DNA of 15,031 bases from UBA3818 sp051881895 (GTDB taxonomy: Bacteria > Bacillota > Clostridia > Oscillospirales > Ruminococcaceae), in the NCBI GenBank assembly GCA_051881895.1, contig JBJEQT010000074.1, forward strand, positions 1 through 15,031, read 5' to 3'. The notes under the pieces were generated by a model. It worked only from the letters and a program-made list of their open reading frames with translations. It ran no database searches and was not told the origin of the DNA. How positions within the stretch are numbered: the first letter of the stretch is position 1; every line of letters begins with the position of its first letter. The position numbers and the translations under genes are program-made. Below, one piece after another: positions 7,420 through 14,688 of the stretch.

Positions 7420-8376
7420 TCAGACGAACAGCGGGGAAACGGGTTTGTCGGCATAGATGCGCTCGATCGCCTCGGCGAATACCGGGCCTACCGGAACCAT
7501 AGTGATCTTGGGGATCTTTTTCTCTTCCGGCAGCGCAATGGTATCCAAAAGCACCAGCTCTTTGATAACGCTTTGCTCAATGCGTTCAATGGCCGGGCCG
7601 GACAGTACGCCGTGGGTGGCGCAGGCATATACTTCTGTAGCCCCGCCGATTTCGATAATGGCTTTGGCGCCGTTGCACAGGGTGCCGGCGGTATCCACCA
7701 GGTCGTCTACGATGATGGCGCGTTTGCCTTTTACATCTCCGATGATGTTCATAACCTCAGATACGTTGGCTTTCGGGCGGCGTTTGTCGATGATGGCCAA
7801 AGGCGCGTTCATCCGCTCGGCAAACTTTCTCGCGCGGGTAACAGACCCCAAATCAGGAGAAACGACCACCACGTCGTCTTGATCTTTGAAGCGCTCTTCA
7901 AAATAGGGAGCCAGAATCGGAACGCCCAGCAAATGGTCTACCGGAATGTTGAAAAAGCCCTGGATCTGTGCTGCATGCAGGTCCATGGTCAGCACACGGT
8001 CGGCGCCTGCGGTGGTGATCAGGTCGGCCACCAGCTTGGCGGAGATCGGGTCGCGGGCCTTCGCCTTACGGTCCTGCCGCGCGTAACCCAGATACGGGAT
8101 GACTGCGGTGATACGGCCGGCGGAAGCGCGTTTGAACGCGTCCATCATAATCAGCAGTTCCATCAGGCTGTCGTTGACAGGCGTGCTGATCGACTGTACC
8201 ACAAATACGTCGGATCCGCGGACCGATTCATGGATAGAGACCGAAATCTCACCATCGGAAAAATGGGAAACATCGCATTTGCCCATGGGCAGGCCCAGCA
8301 CTTTGGCGATATGCTCAGCCACCGCAGGATTGGCGTTGGCGGAGAAAATTTTGATATCCTTGCCGTGAAGATTCAT
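7420..8376 (-). CDS. prs: Ribose-phosphate pyrophosphokinase (PRPP synthetase)
   Basis: Prs transfers pyrophosphate from ATP to ribose 5-phosphate, giving PRPP for purine, pyrimidine, histidine, tryptophan and NAD synthesis; it is cytosolic and usually hexameric. The 318-residue length is typical of class I enzymes. Visible motifs are YARQDRK (98-104), the metal/ATP-binding DLHAAQIQGFF (132-142), the flexible-loop region SPDLGSVTRARK (173-184; B. subtilis has a PDHGG version), the KRRPK segment at 198-202, and the PRPP-binding loop VDDLVDTAGT (223-232). The ATG at 8376 follows an AAGGGAG site. It lies 69 nt downstream of glmU, a spacer with a short CCGTC/GACGG hairpin (8425-8438) but no terminator, so glmU and prs are probably cotranscribed. 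Confidence 0.98.
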   Translation of the reverse strand: MNLHGKDIKIFSANANPAVAEHIAKVLGLPMGKCDVSHFSDGEISVSIHESVRGSDVFVVQSISTPVNDSLMELLIMMDAFKRASAGRITAVIPYLGYARQDRKAKARDPISAKLVADLITTAGADRVLTMDLHAAQIQGFFNIPVDHLLGVPILAPYFEERFKDQDDVVVVSPDLGSVTRARKFAERMNAPLAIIDKRRPKANVSEVMNIIGDVKGKRAIIVDDLVDTAGTLCNGAKAIIEIGGATEVYACATHGVLSGPAIERIEQSVIKELVLLDTIALPEEKKIPKITMVPVGPVFAEAIERIYADKPVSPLFV

Positions 8377-8445
8377 TTTTTTAACTCCCTTTTCATGTTA
8401 TCCTGTTTTTCGTTCTATACTCCACCGTCCTCAGACGGCAAAAGA

Positions 8446-9834
8446 CTATTTTTTCCGCGGCCCCAGCCGCAAACGGCGGGCCTTGGCCCATCCGGGTTTG
8501 ATGACCTGGCGCGCCCTGGCAACGGCCAGCGCGTCCTCCGGCACCCCATCGGTAATGGTGGAACCGGCGGCAATATAGCTGCCGGAGCCGATTTCTACCG
8601 GCGCGATCAGGTTGCTGTTGCAGCCGATAAAGCAGTCGTCGCCGATAACGGTGCGGTATTTATCATGCCCATCGAAATTGACCGTTACTGTTCCGCAGCC
8701 GAAGTTGACGTTTTTGCCCACATCGCTGTCCCCCACATAGGTCAGATGGGCCACAGCCGTATTTTCATCGATTACGGAATTTTTCACTTCCACAAAATTG
8801 CCGATTTTGACCCCGGCTTTCAGGTGGCTGTTTGGCCGTACATGGGTAAATGGGCCGATTTTAATCTTTTCATCCAGCCGGGACTTCTCGATCTGGCAGG
8901 CGTTGATCTGGCAGCCGTCTCCCACCGTGCTGTCCTCAATCACCGTATCCGGGCCGATGACACAATTTTTCCCAATGACCGTTTTTCCTTTTAAAATGGT
9001 ACCGGGCAAGATTGTCGTGTCCTGCCCAATTGAAACACCCGGCGCGATCACAACGCCGTCGGCGCAGACAATTTCCACTCCCGCGTCCAGATGCTGCTCC
9101 AGCTGGGCCTGGCGGGCCATTTCGTTGAGCCGCAAAAGTCCTTTTCGGTCATTGGCGCCCATCGCGACCCGACTGTCCGCCGCCTGATAGCCGCAGACCC
9201 GTCTGCCCTGCGCCGCCGCGATACCGATCACGTCGGTCAGATAATACTCGCCCTGGGCATTGTCCGCCCGCAGCCTGTTCAGCGCGTCCAGCAAAAAATC
9301 CACCGAAAACCAGTAGGTCCCGGCGTTGATTTCCCGGATACGCAGCGTTTCTTCATCCGCGTCTGCCTGTTCTACAATGGCGGACACGCCGCCTTTCCCA
9401 TCCCGGACGATGCGCCCGTAACCGGTAGGATTGTCCAAACAGGCGCTGACCAGTGTAACAGCCGCCCCTTCTTTTTTATGTAAAAAATATGCATTTTTCA
9501 AAGTATCGGCATCCATAAACGGCGCGTCGCCGCACAGCACGGCACAGTCCCCGCCGCGATGGCTTTCCAGAAAAGCCCTGGCCTGCATCACTGCGTGCCC
9601 GGTGCCCAGCCGTTCTTTCTGCTCCACCCAGGAAAACTGCGGGACCGCCTGCCGCACCAAATCCGCGCCGGCGCCCAGCACCGCGCAGACATCCTGGATG
9701 CCGCATTCTTCCAGCGTGTCTGAAATCCAGCAAATCATCGGGCGGAACAGCACCTCACACAACACTTTCGGGCGGGCCGACCGCATCCGCTTGCCGTCTC
9801 CCGCAGCCAGGACAATCGCGCATGCCTGTTCCAA
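8446..9834 (-). CDS. glmU: Bifunctional UDP-N-acetylglucosamine pyrophosphorylase / glucosamine-1-phosphate N-acetyltransferase
   Basis: GlmU acetylates glucosamine 1-phosphate and then uridylylates it to UDP-GlcNAc, the precursor of peptidoglycan. With the start used here it has 462 residues, normal for the family. The N-terminal Rossmann-like uridyltransferase shows LAAGDGKRM (9-17), GTGHAVMQA, CGDAPF and NAGTYWF. The C-terminal half is a left-handed beta-helix of hexapeptide repeats (from about 260) with RPNSHLKAGVKIGNFVEVK and the catalytic His363 in AVAHLTYVGD, then GCGTVTVNFDG. Start: a GTG at 9843 also fits, but the AGGTGG overlapping it is correctly spaced for the TTG at 9834, which gives a compact MEQACAIVLAAG N-terminus and puts the catalytic His at 363 as in E. 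coli. First gene of glmU-prs-pth-mfd. Confidence 0.97.
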   Translation of the reverse strand: MEQACAIVLAAGDGKRMRSARPKVLCEVLFRPMICWISDTLEECGIQDVCAVLGAGADLVRQAVPQFSWVEQKERLGTGHAVMQARAFLESHRGGDCAVLCGDAPFMDADTLKNAYFLHKKEGAAVTLVSACLDNPTGYGRIVRDGKGGVSAIVEQADADEETLRIREINAGTYWFSVDFLLDALNRLRADNAQGEYYLTDVIGIAAAQGRRVCGYQAADSRVAMGANDRKGLLRLNEMARQAQLEQHLDAGVEIVCADGVVIAPGVSIGQDTTILPGTILKGKTVIGKNCVIGPDTVIEDSTVGDGCQINACQIEKSRLDEKIKIGPFTHVRPNSHLKAGVKIGNFVEVKNSVIDENTAVAHLTYVGDSDVGKNVNFGCGTVTVNFDGHDKYRTVIGDDCFIGCNSNLIAPVEIGSGSYIAAGSTITDGVPEDALAVARARQVIKPGWAKARRLRLGPRKK

Positions 9835-9897
9835 ATTTTCCACCTGCCCTGTCTGTATGAATTCCTATTTCATGAATACGCATTCGATATCGATTAT

Positions 9898-9926
9898 ATT
9901 ATTGCAATTTTTTTACGTATTTTCAA
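9898..9926 (-). promoter_or_regulatory. Candidate sigma-A promoter for the glmU operon
   Basis: On the minus strand TTGAAA (9921-9926) and AATAAT (9898-9903) are spaced by 17 nt, five of six consensus bases in each box, about 65 nt before the glmU start. An A7 tract lies in the spacer. A GCATTCGA/TCGAATGC inverted repeat (9880-9887 and 9948-9955) flanks it. Confidence 0.6.
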
Positions 9927-9995
9927 GTAAAATAGCCCAACTTTTCGTCGAATGCTATCAATTTCGTATAAATGTAAAAAAAAATGTGAAATATA

Positions 9996-10024
9996 TAGAA
10001 AATCCTAGAATTCTTTGCTATAAT
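9996..10024 (+). promoter_or_regulatory. Candidate strong promoter of ppdK (extended -10)
   Basis: TGCTATAAT (10016-10024) is a perfect -10 box with the TGn extension. A modest -35, TAGAAA (9996-10001), lies 17 nt upstream, and A-tracts around 9975-9983 resemble an UP element. Transcription would start near 10031, giving a leader of about 105 nt. The strength fits the extreme codon bias of ppdK. Confidence 0.72.
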
Positions 10025-10066
10025 AATTCTGTGCCTATTGCTCATTTTTGAGGATGGGCTTTAGGG

Positions 10067-10101
10067 TTGCGCGGATATACACGGGAACAGCCACCGCGCA
10101 A
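10067..10101 (+). promoter_or_regulatory. Stem-loop in the ppdK 5' leader
   Basis: Arms TTGCGCGG (10067-10074) and CCGCGCAA (10094-10101) form a perfect 8-bp stem with a 19-nt loop, ending 18 nt before the AGGAGG of ppdK. A small CTCA/TGAG hairpin (10041-10052) precedes it. I recognise no known riboswitch class. It may stabilise the mRNA or be a regulatory element; the stem is seen, the function is not known. Confidence 0.5.
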
Positions 10102-10134
10102 TAAGACGTAAAATAAAATAGGAGGTTGATTCCC

Positions 10135-12759
10135 TTGAGCAAGAAGTATGTTTACCTGTTCAAAGAAGGAAATGGCTCTATGAGAGAGCTGCTCGGCGGT
10201 AAAGGTGCGAACCTGGCCGAAATGACCAACCTGGGCCTGCCGGTTCCGCAGGGCTTCACCATCACCACTGAAGCCTGCACCCAGTACTACGAAGATGGCC
10301 GCAAGATCAACGACGATATCCAGGCTGAGATCATGGAATACGTTGGAAAAATGGAAGAGATCACCGGCAAAAAATTCGGCGATCTGGAAAACCCGCTGCT
10401 GGTTTCTGTTCGTTCCGGCGCCCGTGCTTCCATGCCCGGTATGATGGACACCATCTTGAACCTGGGCCTGAACGAAGAAGTTGTTGAGGTTATGGCGAAA
10501 AAGTCCGGCAACCCCAGATGGGCTTACGACTGCTATCGCCGCTTTATCCAGATGTATTCCGACGTTGTTATGGAAGTCGGCAAAAAATACTTTGAGCAGC
10601 TCATCGACAAGATGAAAGAGGAAAAAGGCGTAACGCAGGACGTAGAGCTGTCCGCCGATGACCTCAAAGAGCTGGCCCGCCAGTTCAAAGAAGAGTATAA
10701 AGCCAAAATCGGCGAGGATTTCCCCACCGATCCCAAAGAGCAGCTGATGGGCGCAATCAAAGCGGTATTCCGTTCTTGGGACAACCCCAGAGCCAACGTA
10801 TACCGCCGCGACAACGATATCCCGTATTCCTGGGGTACCGCTGTTAACGTACAGATGATGGCGTTCGGCAACCTGGGCGACACTTCCGGTACCGGCGTTG
10901 CGTTTACCCGTAACCCCGCCACCGGCGAAAAGAAACTGTTCGGCGAATTCCTGATGAACGCGCAGGGCGAAGACGTTGTTGCCGGCGTTCGTACTCCCCA
11001 GCCCATCGCGCAGCTGGCCGAGGTTATGCCCGAGTGCTACAACCAGTTTGTTGAGATCTGCGATATCCTGGAGAAACATTACCATGATATGCAGGATATG
11101 GAGTTCACCATTGAGGATCGCCACCTGTACATGCTGCAGACCAGAAACGGTAAACGTACCGCTACCGCGGCGCTGAAAATCGCCTGCGACCTGGTTGACG
11201 AGGGCATGATCGACGACAAACAGGCTGTTCTGATGATCGACCCCAGAACCCTGGATGCGCTGCTGCACCCGCAGTTCGACGCTGCCGCTCTGAAAAAAGC
11301 GACTCCCGTCGCCAAAGCGCTGGCCGCTTCTCCCGGTGCTGCCTGCGGTAAAATCGTATTCACCGCTGAAGATGCCAAAGAGTGGGCCGCAAAAGGCGAA
11401 AAGGTTGTTCTGGTTCGTCTGGAAACCTCTCCTGAGGACATCGAAGGCATGAAAGCATCTCAGGGCATCCTGACCGTTCGCGGCGGTATGACCTCTCATG
11501 CGGCTGTTGTTGCCCGCGGCATGGGTACCTGCTGCGTATCTGGCTGCTCCGACATCAACATGGATGAGGAGAACAAGAAATTCGTTCTGGCCGGCAAAAC
11601 CTACCATGAGGGTGATTACATCTCCATCGACGGTTCTACCGGTAACATCTACGACGGCATTATCCCCACCGTGGACGCTTCCATCGGCGGCGAGTTTGGC
11701 CGTGTAATGGAATGGGCTGACAAATACCGCAAGCTGCAGGTTCGCACCAACGCGGATACTCCTGCCGACGCGAAGAAAGCCAGAAGCCTGGGCGCTCAGG
11801 GTATCGGCCTGTGCCGTACCGAGCACATGTTCTTCAACGACGGCAGAATCGCCGCGATCCGTGAGATGATCTGCTCCGATACCGTTGAGCAGAGAAAAGC
11901 TGCTCTGGCGAAACTGGAACCGATGCAGCAGGGCGACTTCGAAGAGCTGTACGAAGCAATGGAAGGCTGCCCCGTAACCATCCGTTTCCTGGATCCGCCT
12001 CTGCATGAGTTTGTTCCCACTGAAGAAAAAGATATCGAAGCGCTGGCCAAAACCCAGGGCAAGACCGTGGAAGAGATCAAAGCGATCATCGCTTCTCTGC
12101 ATGAGTTTAACCCCATGATGGGTCATCGTGGCTGCCGTCTGGCGGTTACCTATCCGGAAATCGCTGAGATGCAGACCGAGGCTGTTATCAAAGCGGCTTT
12201 GAACGTTCAGAAGAAACATCCGGATTGGACCATCGTTCCGGAAATCATGATCCCGCTGGTTGGCGAGATCAAAGAGCTGGCCTATGTGAAGAAGGTTGTC
12301 TGCGAAACCGCTGACGCCATCATCAAAGAGGCTGGTTCCGATATGCACTACAAAGTCGGTACCATGATTGAGATCCCGAGAGCTGCTCTGACCGCTGACG
12401 AGATCGCCAAAGAGGCAGAGTTCTTCTCCTTCGGTACCAACGACCTGACCCAGATGACCTTCGGCTTCAGCCGTGACGACGCAGGCAAATTCCTGGGCGC
12501 GTACTACGACAAGAAGATCTACGAGAACGATCCGTTCGCGAAACTGGATCAGACCGGCGTAGGCAAACTGGTCAAGATGGCTGCGGAGCTGGGTAAATCC
12601 ACCCGTCCCGACATCAAACTGGGCATCTGCGGTGAGCACGGCGGCGACCCGTCCTCTGTTGAGTTCTGCCACAGAGTGGGCCTGACCTACGTATCCTGCT
12701 CGCCTTTCCGCGTACCGATCGCGAGACTGGCTGCTGCTCAGGCTGCGCTGAAAGACTAA
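10135..12759 (+). CDS. ppdK: Pyruvate, phosphate dikinase
   Basis: PPDK interconverts pyruvate + ATP + Pi and PEP + AMP + PPi. In fermentative anaerobes it often runs in the glycolytic direction, saving energy from pyrophosphate. The 874 residues match the Clostridium symbiosum enzyme in length. The N-terminal ATP-grasp part has GGKGANLAEM (21-30) and RSGARASMPGM with Arg93. The swivelling phosphohistidine domain has GGMTSHAAVVARGMG with the catalytic His455 and the adjacent Thr453 that regulatory proteins modify in plants. The C-terminal TIM-barrel has FGTNDLTQMTFG and GICGEHGGDPSSVEF with the catalytic Cys near 832. Start: the TTG at 10135 has AGGAGG with 9-nt spacing and gives MSKKYVYLF; another TTG at 10126 abuts the ribosome binding site. 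Codon use is strongly biased (CTG, GGC, GTT, ACC), unlike the neighbours, indicating high expression. Monocistronic. Confidence 0.98.
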   Translation: MSKKYVYLFKEGNGSMRELLGGKGANLAEMTNLGLPVPQGFTITTEACTQYYEDGRKINDDIQAEIMEYVGKMEEITGKKFGDLENPLLVSVRSGARASMPGMMDTILNLGLNEEVVEVMAKKSGNPRWAYDCYRRFIQMYSDVVMEVGKKYFEQLIDKMKEEKGVTQDVELSADDLKELARQFKEEYKAKIGEDFPTDPKEQLMGAIKAVFRSWDNPRANVYRRDNDIPYSWGTAVNVQMMAFGNLGDTSGTGVAFTRNPATGEKKLFGEFLMNAQGEDVVAGVRTPQPIAQLAEVMPECYNQFVEICDILEKHYHDMQDMEFTIEDRHLYMLQTRNGKRTATAALKIACDLVDEGMIDDKQAVLMIDPRTLDALLHPQFDAAALKKATPVAKALAASPGAACGKIVFTAEDAKEWAAKGEKVVLVRLETSPEDIEGMKASQGILTVRGGMTSHAAVVARGMGTCCVSGCSDINMDEENKKFVLAGKTYHEGDYISIDGSTGNIYDGIIPTVDASIGGEFGRVMEWADKYRKLQVRTNADTPADAKKARSLGAQGIGLCRTEHMFFNDGRIAAIREMICSDTVEQRKAALAKLEPMQQGDFEELYEAMEGCPVTIRFLDPPLHEFVPTEEKDIEALAKTQGKTVEEIKAIIASLHEFNPMMGHRGCRLAVTYPEIAEMQTEAVIKAALNVQKKHPDWTIVPEIMIPLVGEIKELAYVKKVVCETADAIIKEAGSDMHYKVGTMIEIPRAALTADEIAKEAEFFSFGTNDLTQMTFGFSRDDAGKFLGAYYDKKIYENDPFAKLDQTGVGKLVKMAAELGKSTRPDIKLGICGEHGGDPSSVEFCHRVGLTYVSCSPFRVPIARLAAAQAALKD

Positions 12760-12790
12760 TCTCTTTCGCGCAACAGCAATCTTTCAAACA

Positions 12791-12828
12791 AAACAGGCGT
12801 TCCGTCCAGGACGGAGCGCCTGTTTTTT
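12791..12828 (+). terminator. Intrinsic terminator after ppdK
   Basis: A stem of about 14 bp (AACAGGCG at 12792-12799 with CGCCTGTT at 12817-12824, extended by a T-G pair and TCCGT/ACGGA) ends in a run of six T. It lies about 30 nt after the ppdK stop. Confidence 0.93.
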
Positions 12829-12936
12829 CATTCTTCCTCCGCGCGGATTCCTCCTGCCCCGGGCTGCCCTTCCGGCATCGCAATCCTTCACAAGGACTTG
12901 TTGGTACCTTTTGACATTTCCCCCAAATTCGTACAA

Positions 12937-13038
12937 AAAGGCGGATTTCTTTTGATTTTCAATTGCCTTTGCCGCCGTATTCATGCTATGATAATTTGGA
13001 AATCGAAAATTGGAAAGAAAGGCGGTTTTCTCATGATT
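12937..13038 (+). repeat. Near-duplicate of the kinase translation start, 81 bp apart
   Basis: The 21-nt stretches 12937-12957 and 13018-13038 match at 18 positions. Both contain AAAGGCGG, a TTTCT spacer and a start-like triplet followed by ATT (TTG at 12952, ATG at 13033). The two triplets are in the same reading frame, 27 codons apart with no stop between, and the translations repeat KGGFLLI/KGGFLMI. This may be an old tandem duplication of the initiation region, or chance. Confidence 0.55.
12963..12992 (+). promoter_or_regulatory. Candidate promoter of the PfkB-family kinase
   Basis: TTGCCT (12963-12968), an 18-nt spacer and TATGAT (12987-12992) with an upstream TGC extension lie about 40 nt before the ATG. 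A perfect TTGACA also occurs at 12911-12916 but has no matching -10 at normal spacing. If this promoter is the one used, the transcript begins after the upstream TTG copy, which favours the ATG at 13033. Confidence 0.6.
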
Positions 13039-13953
13039 CGTTCTATTTCCATCGGCTTCAACACCATGGACGTATATGATTTTATCAAGACAATGTACCC
13101 CGGCGGCAACCAGCTCAACACGTCGATCTATGCCAAATGGGCGGGGGCGGATTCCGCTTATTTGGGATACTTTTCCGATGATGTGCGCGGCAAACACCTG
13201 AAATGGGTGCTGGAGAAAAACGGCGTGGACCTCACGCGCTGCAAGGTCCTGCACGGACAATGCAGCTACGCCATGACCACACTGGTGGACGGTAACCGCA
13301 CCTTCCACGGTACCCGCAAAGGCGTAAACGCCATGACTCCCATTGTGTTGGACCAAGAGGATCTGGCATATATCAAAGGCTTTGATTTGGTCATTTCCGA
13401 CTGCTACTCCAACTTGGATGCAACCGAGATCCAGAAAATCAATGATTTGGGGATTCCCTTTGCCTATGATTTTTCGGAGGAATTCACCGAGGATCTCCTC
13501 AAAGAATACTGCCCCCATGTGGATTATTGCTTCCTCTCCTGCAATCAGCAGGGCGGCGAGGAGCAGATTCATGCGCTTCTGCGGCGGATACACAGTTACG
13601 GGCCGAAAATCGTTGTGGGGACCCGCGGCGCCGAGGGGCAAATCGTATTTGACGGCGAGCAGTTCTATGTCGGAAAGGCCGCGCCGGCCACTGTTGTTGA
13701 CACGATGGGCGCCGGCGATTCCTTCACCTGTTCTTTTTCCGTTGCCTATACCGATTCTAAAAAAACCGGCAGCGAGCGGGTACGGGAGGCCATGGACTTC
13801 GGCGCAAAATTCGCCGCGAAAATCTGCGGCGTCAACGGTTCGGTAGGCGATGGGCTTACCTACGAGGGTAATCTGGAGGATTTATACAGCGACGAGGACG
13901 GCTATGTCTATAAACCTTATAAAAAACCGTTTGGCGAAGTACAAGCCAAATAA
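13033..13953 (+). CDS. PfkB-family sugar kinase, fructoselysine 6-kinase (FrlD)-like
   Basis: A ribokinase/PfkB-fold ATP-dependent sugar kinase of 306 residues. The substrate-side motif is YPGGNQLNTSIYAKWAGA (22-39), where fructoselysine 6-kinase of E. coli has a similar GGNAVNVAVY segment. GYFSDDVRGKHL and the C-terminal ATP motif VVDTMGAGDSF (221-231, catalytic base Asp229) are complete. Overall it resembles FrlD, which phosphorylates fructoselysine from Amadori products. About 40 residues after the usual end (from near 268) form an acidic then Tyr/Lys-rich tail that E. coli FrlD lacks. The ATG at 13033 follows AAAGGCGG with 7-nt spacing. It stands alone, with its own promoter and terminator and no frl deglycase or transporter beside it, so the substrate is unproven; another ketosamine or sugar is possible. 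Kinase fold is certain, FrlD assignment moderate. Confidence 0.9.
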   Translation: MIRSISIGFNTMDVYDFIKTMYPGGNQLNTSIYAKWAGADSAYLGYFSDDVRGKHLKWVLEKNGVDLTRCKVLHGQCSYAMTTLVDGNRTFHGTRKGVNAMTPIVLDQEDLAYIKGFDLVISDCYSNLDATEIQKINDLGIPFAYDFSEEFTEDLLKEYCPHVDYCFLSCNQQGGEEQIHALLRRIHSYGPKIVVGTRGAEGQIVFDGEQFYVGKAAPATVVDTMGAGDSFTCSFSVAYTDSKKTGSERVREAMDFGAKFAAKICGVNGSVGDGLTYEGNLEDLYSDEDGYVYKPYKKPFGEVQAK

Positions 13954-13964
13954 ACTGCTGATAC

Positions 13965-14002
13965 AAAAAAGAGCCTTTCCCATGGGAAAGGCTCTTTTCT
14001 TT
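13965..14002. terminator. Bidirectional terminator between the kinase and the FUSC-type gene
   Basis: AAAAGAGCCTTTCCC and GGGAAAGGCTCTTTT form a perfect stem over 13967-13998 with a minimal AT at the centre. It is flanked by an A6 run on the left and TTTTCTTTT on the right, and sits between convergent genes, so it can serve both strands. Confidence 0.93.
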
Positions 14003-14022
14003 TGATAGGAACGTGCCTGCGC

Positions 14023-14598
14023 CTAGGACAGCTGCGCCTGATCCGCGCAGTCCTGCTCTTCTTTCTGTGTTTTTGGCTCCAGATGAAGCCAGCGATCCAG
14101 CCTTTGGCGGGGCAGAATCAGGTTGACAGCCAGTGCCGCCACTACGCCGATTCCCGTATCAAGCATTCGATCCAGGGCGTATGCAATGTGATGGGCAGGG
14201 GTATTAAACAGGATAATGCACAGCACCACGCCGCCGGGCTGCACCGCGCCGGGCCAGCGGAATTGCACCGAAACCGCCACCAGAATCATGATTCCCAGAA
14301 AAAGAATCGGCAGCCGAAAGAAATAGTTCCCAGTCGGGAACAGCTGATGCTCAAGCCAAAACAAGCCGATGCCCAAAAATCCGCCGATGACGGTACCGAT
14401 CAGGCGGTTTCCGCCGTTGAGCCAGGAATTATCCATATCGCTTCCCATTCCAAAAATCGCCCCTATGCAGGCGAAAGTGGGGTTGCGCCCGGCAAACACA
14501 TAGATAAGCGCCACAAGTGTGGCCGCCAGAGCGGTTTTTATGCTTCTCTGTCCCATCCCCGGAATTTTGGCGTGGATGGGACGATGATCTTCTCTCAT
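14023..14598 (-). CDS. FUSC / aromatic acid exporter-type small membrane protein
   Basis: A 191-residue integral membrane protein resembling the membrane half of FUSC/ArAE-type proteins, proposed efflux carriers of aromatic or other acids. Hydrophobic segments lie at about 20-36, 40-52, 66-82, 96-112, 118-132 and 146-163. Family-like motifs are IKTALAATLVALIY, the GGNRLIGTVIGGFLGI stretch (62-77) and RMLDTGIGVVAALAVN (144-159). The C-terminal cytoplasmic domain of full-length family members is absent; a short charged tail follows instead, so this is a membrane-only version. The ATG at 14598 is the best start although the AAAGGAGTG site lies about 13 nt away. The frame is open to a TTG at 14655 with no ribosome binding site. 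The substrate cannot be told from the sequence. Convergent with the kinase gene; monocistronic. Confidence 0.85.
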   Translation of the reverse strand: MREDHRPIHAKIPGMGQRSIKTALAATLVALIYVFAGRNPTFACIGAIFGMGSDMDNSWLNGGNRLIGTVIGGFLGIGLFWLEHQLFPTGNYFFRLPILFLGIMILVAVSVQFRWPGAVQPGGVVLCIILFNTPAHHIAYALDRMLDTGIGVVAALAVNLILPRQRLDRWLHLEPKTQKEEQDCADQAQLS

Positions 14599-14688
14599 GT
14601 GAAATGAAACACTCCTTTTATCGATAAGGCCCGCCCGTACCTGGCCAAAAGTCAAAAAGCCGGGCAGCCCCGTTTTGGCAGCTGTTCC

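Noticed and set aside
7573..8994. Long plus-strand open frame across prs and glmU
   Set aside because: It spans parts of two certain minus-strand genes and the spacer between them, has no recognisable domain, and its composition follows the opposite strand.
10031..10134. Known riboswitch or T-box in the ppdK leader
   Set aside because: I could not match conserved core motifs of any class I know; only a simple stem-loop is supported.
10042..12672. 876-residue open reading frame antisense to ppdK as a gene
   Set aside because: It mirrors ppdK in codon register, has no family features or ribosome binding site, and is fully explained by the absence of TTA, CTA and TCA codons in a highly biased sense gene.
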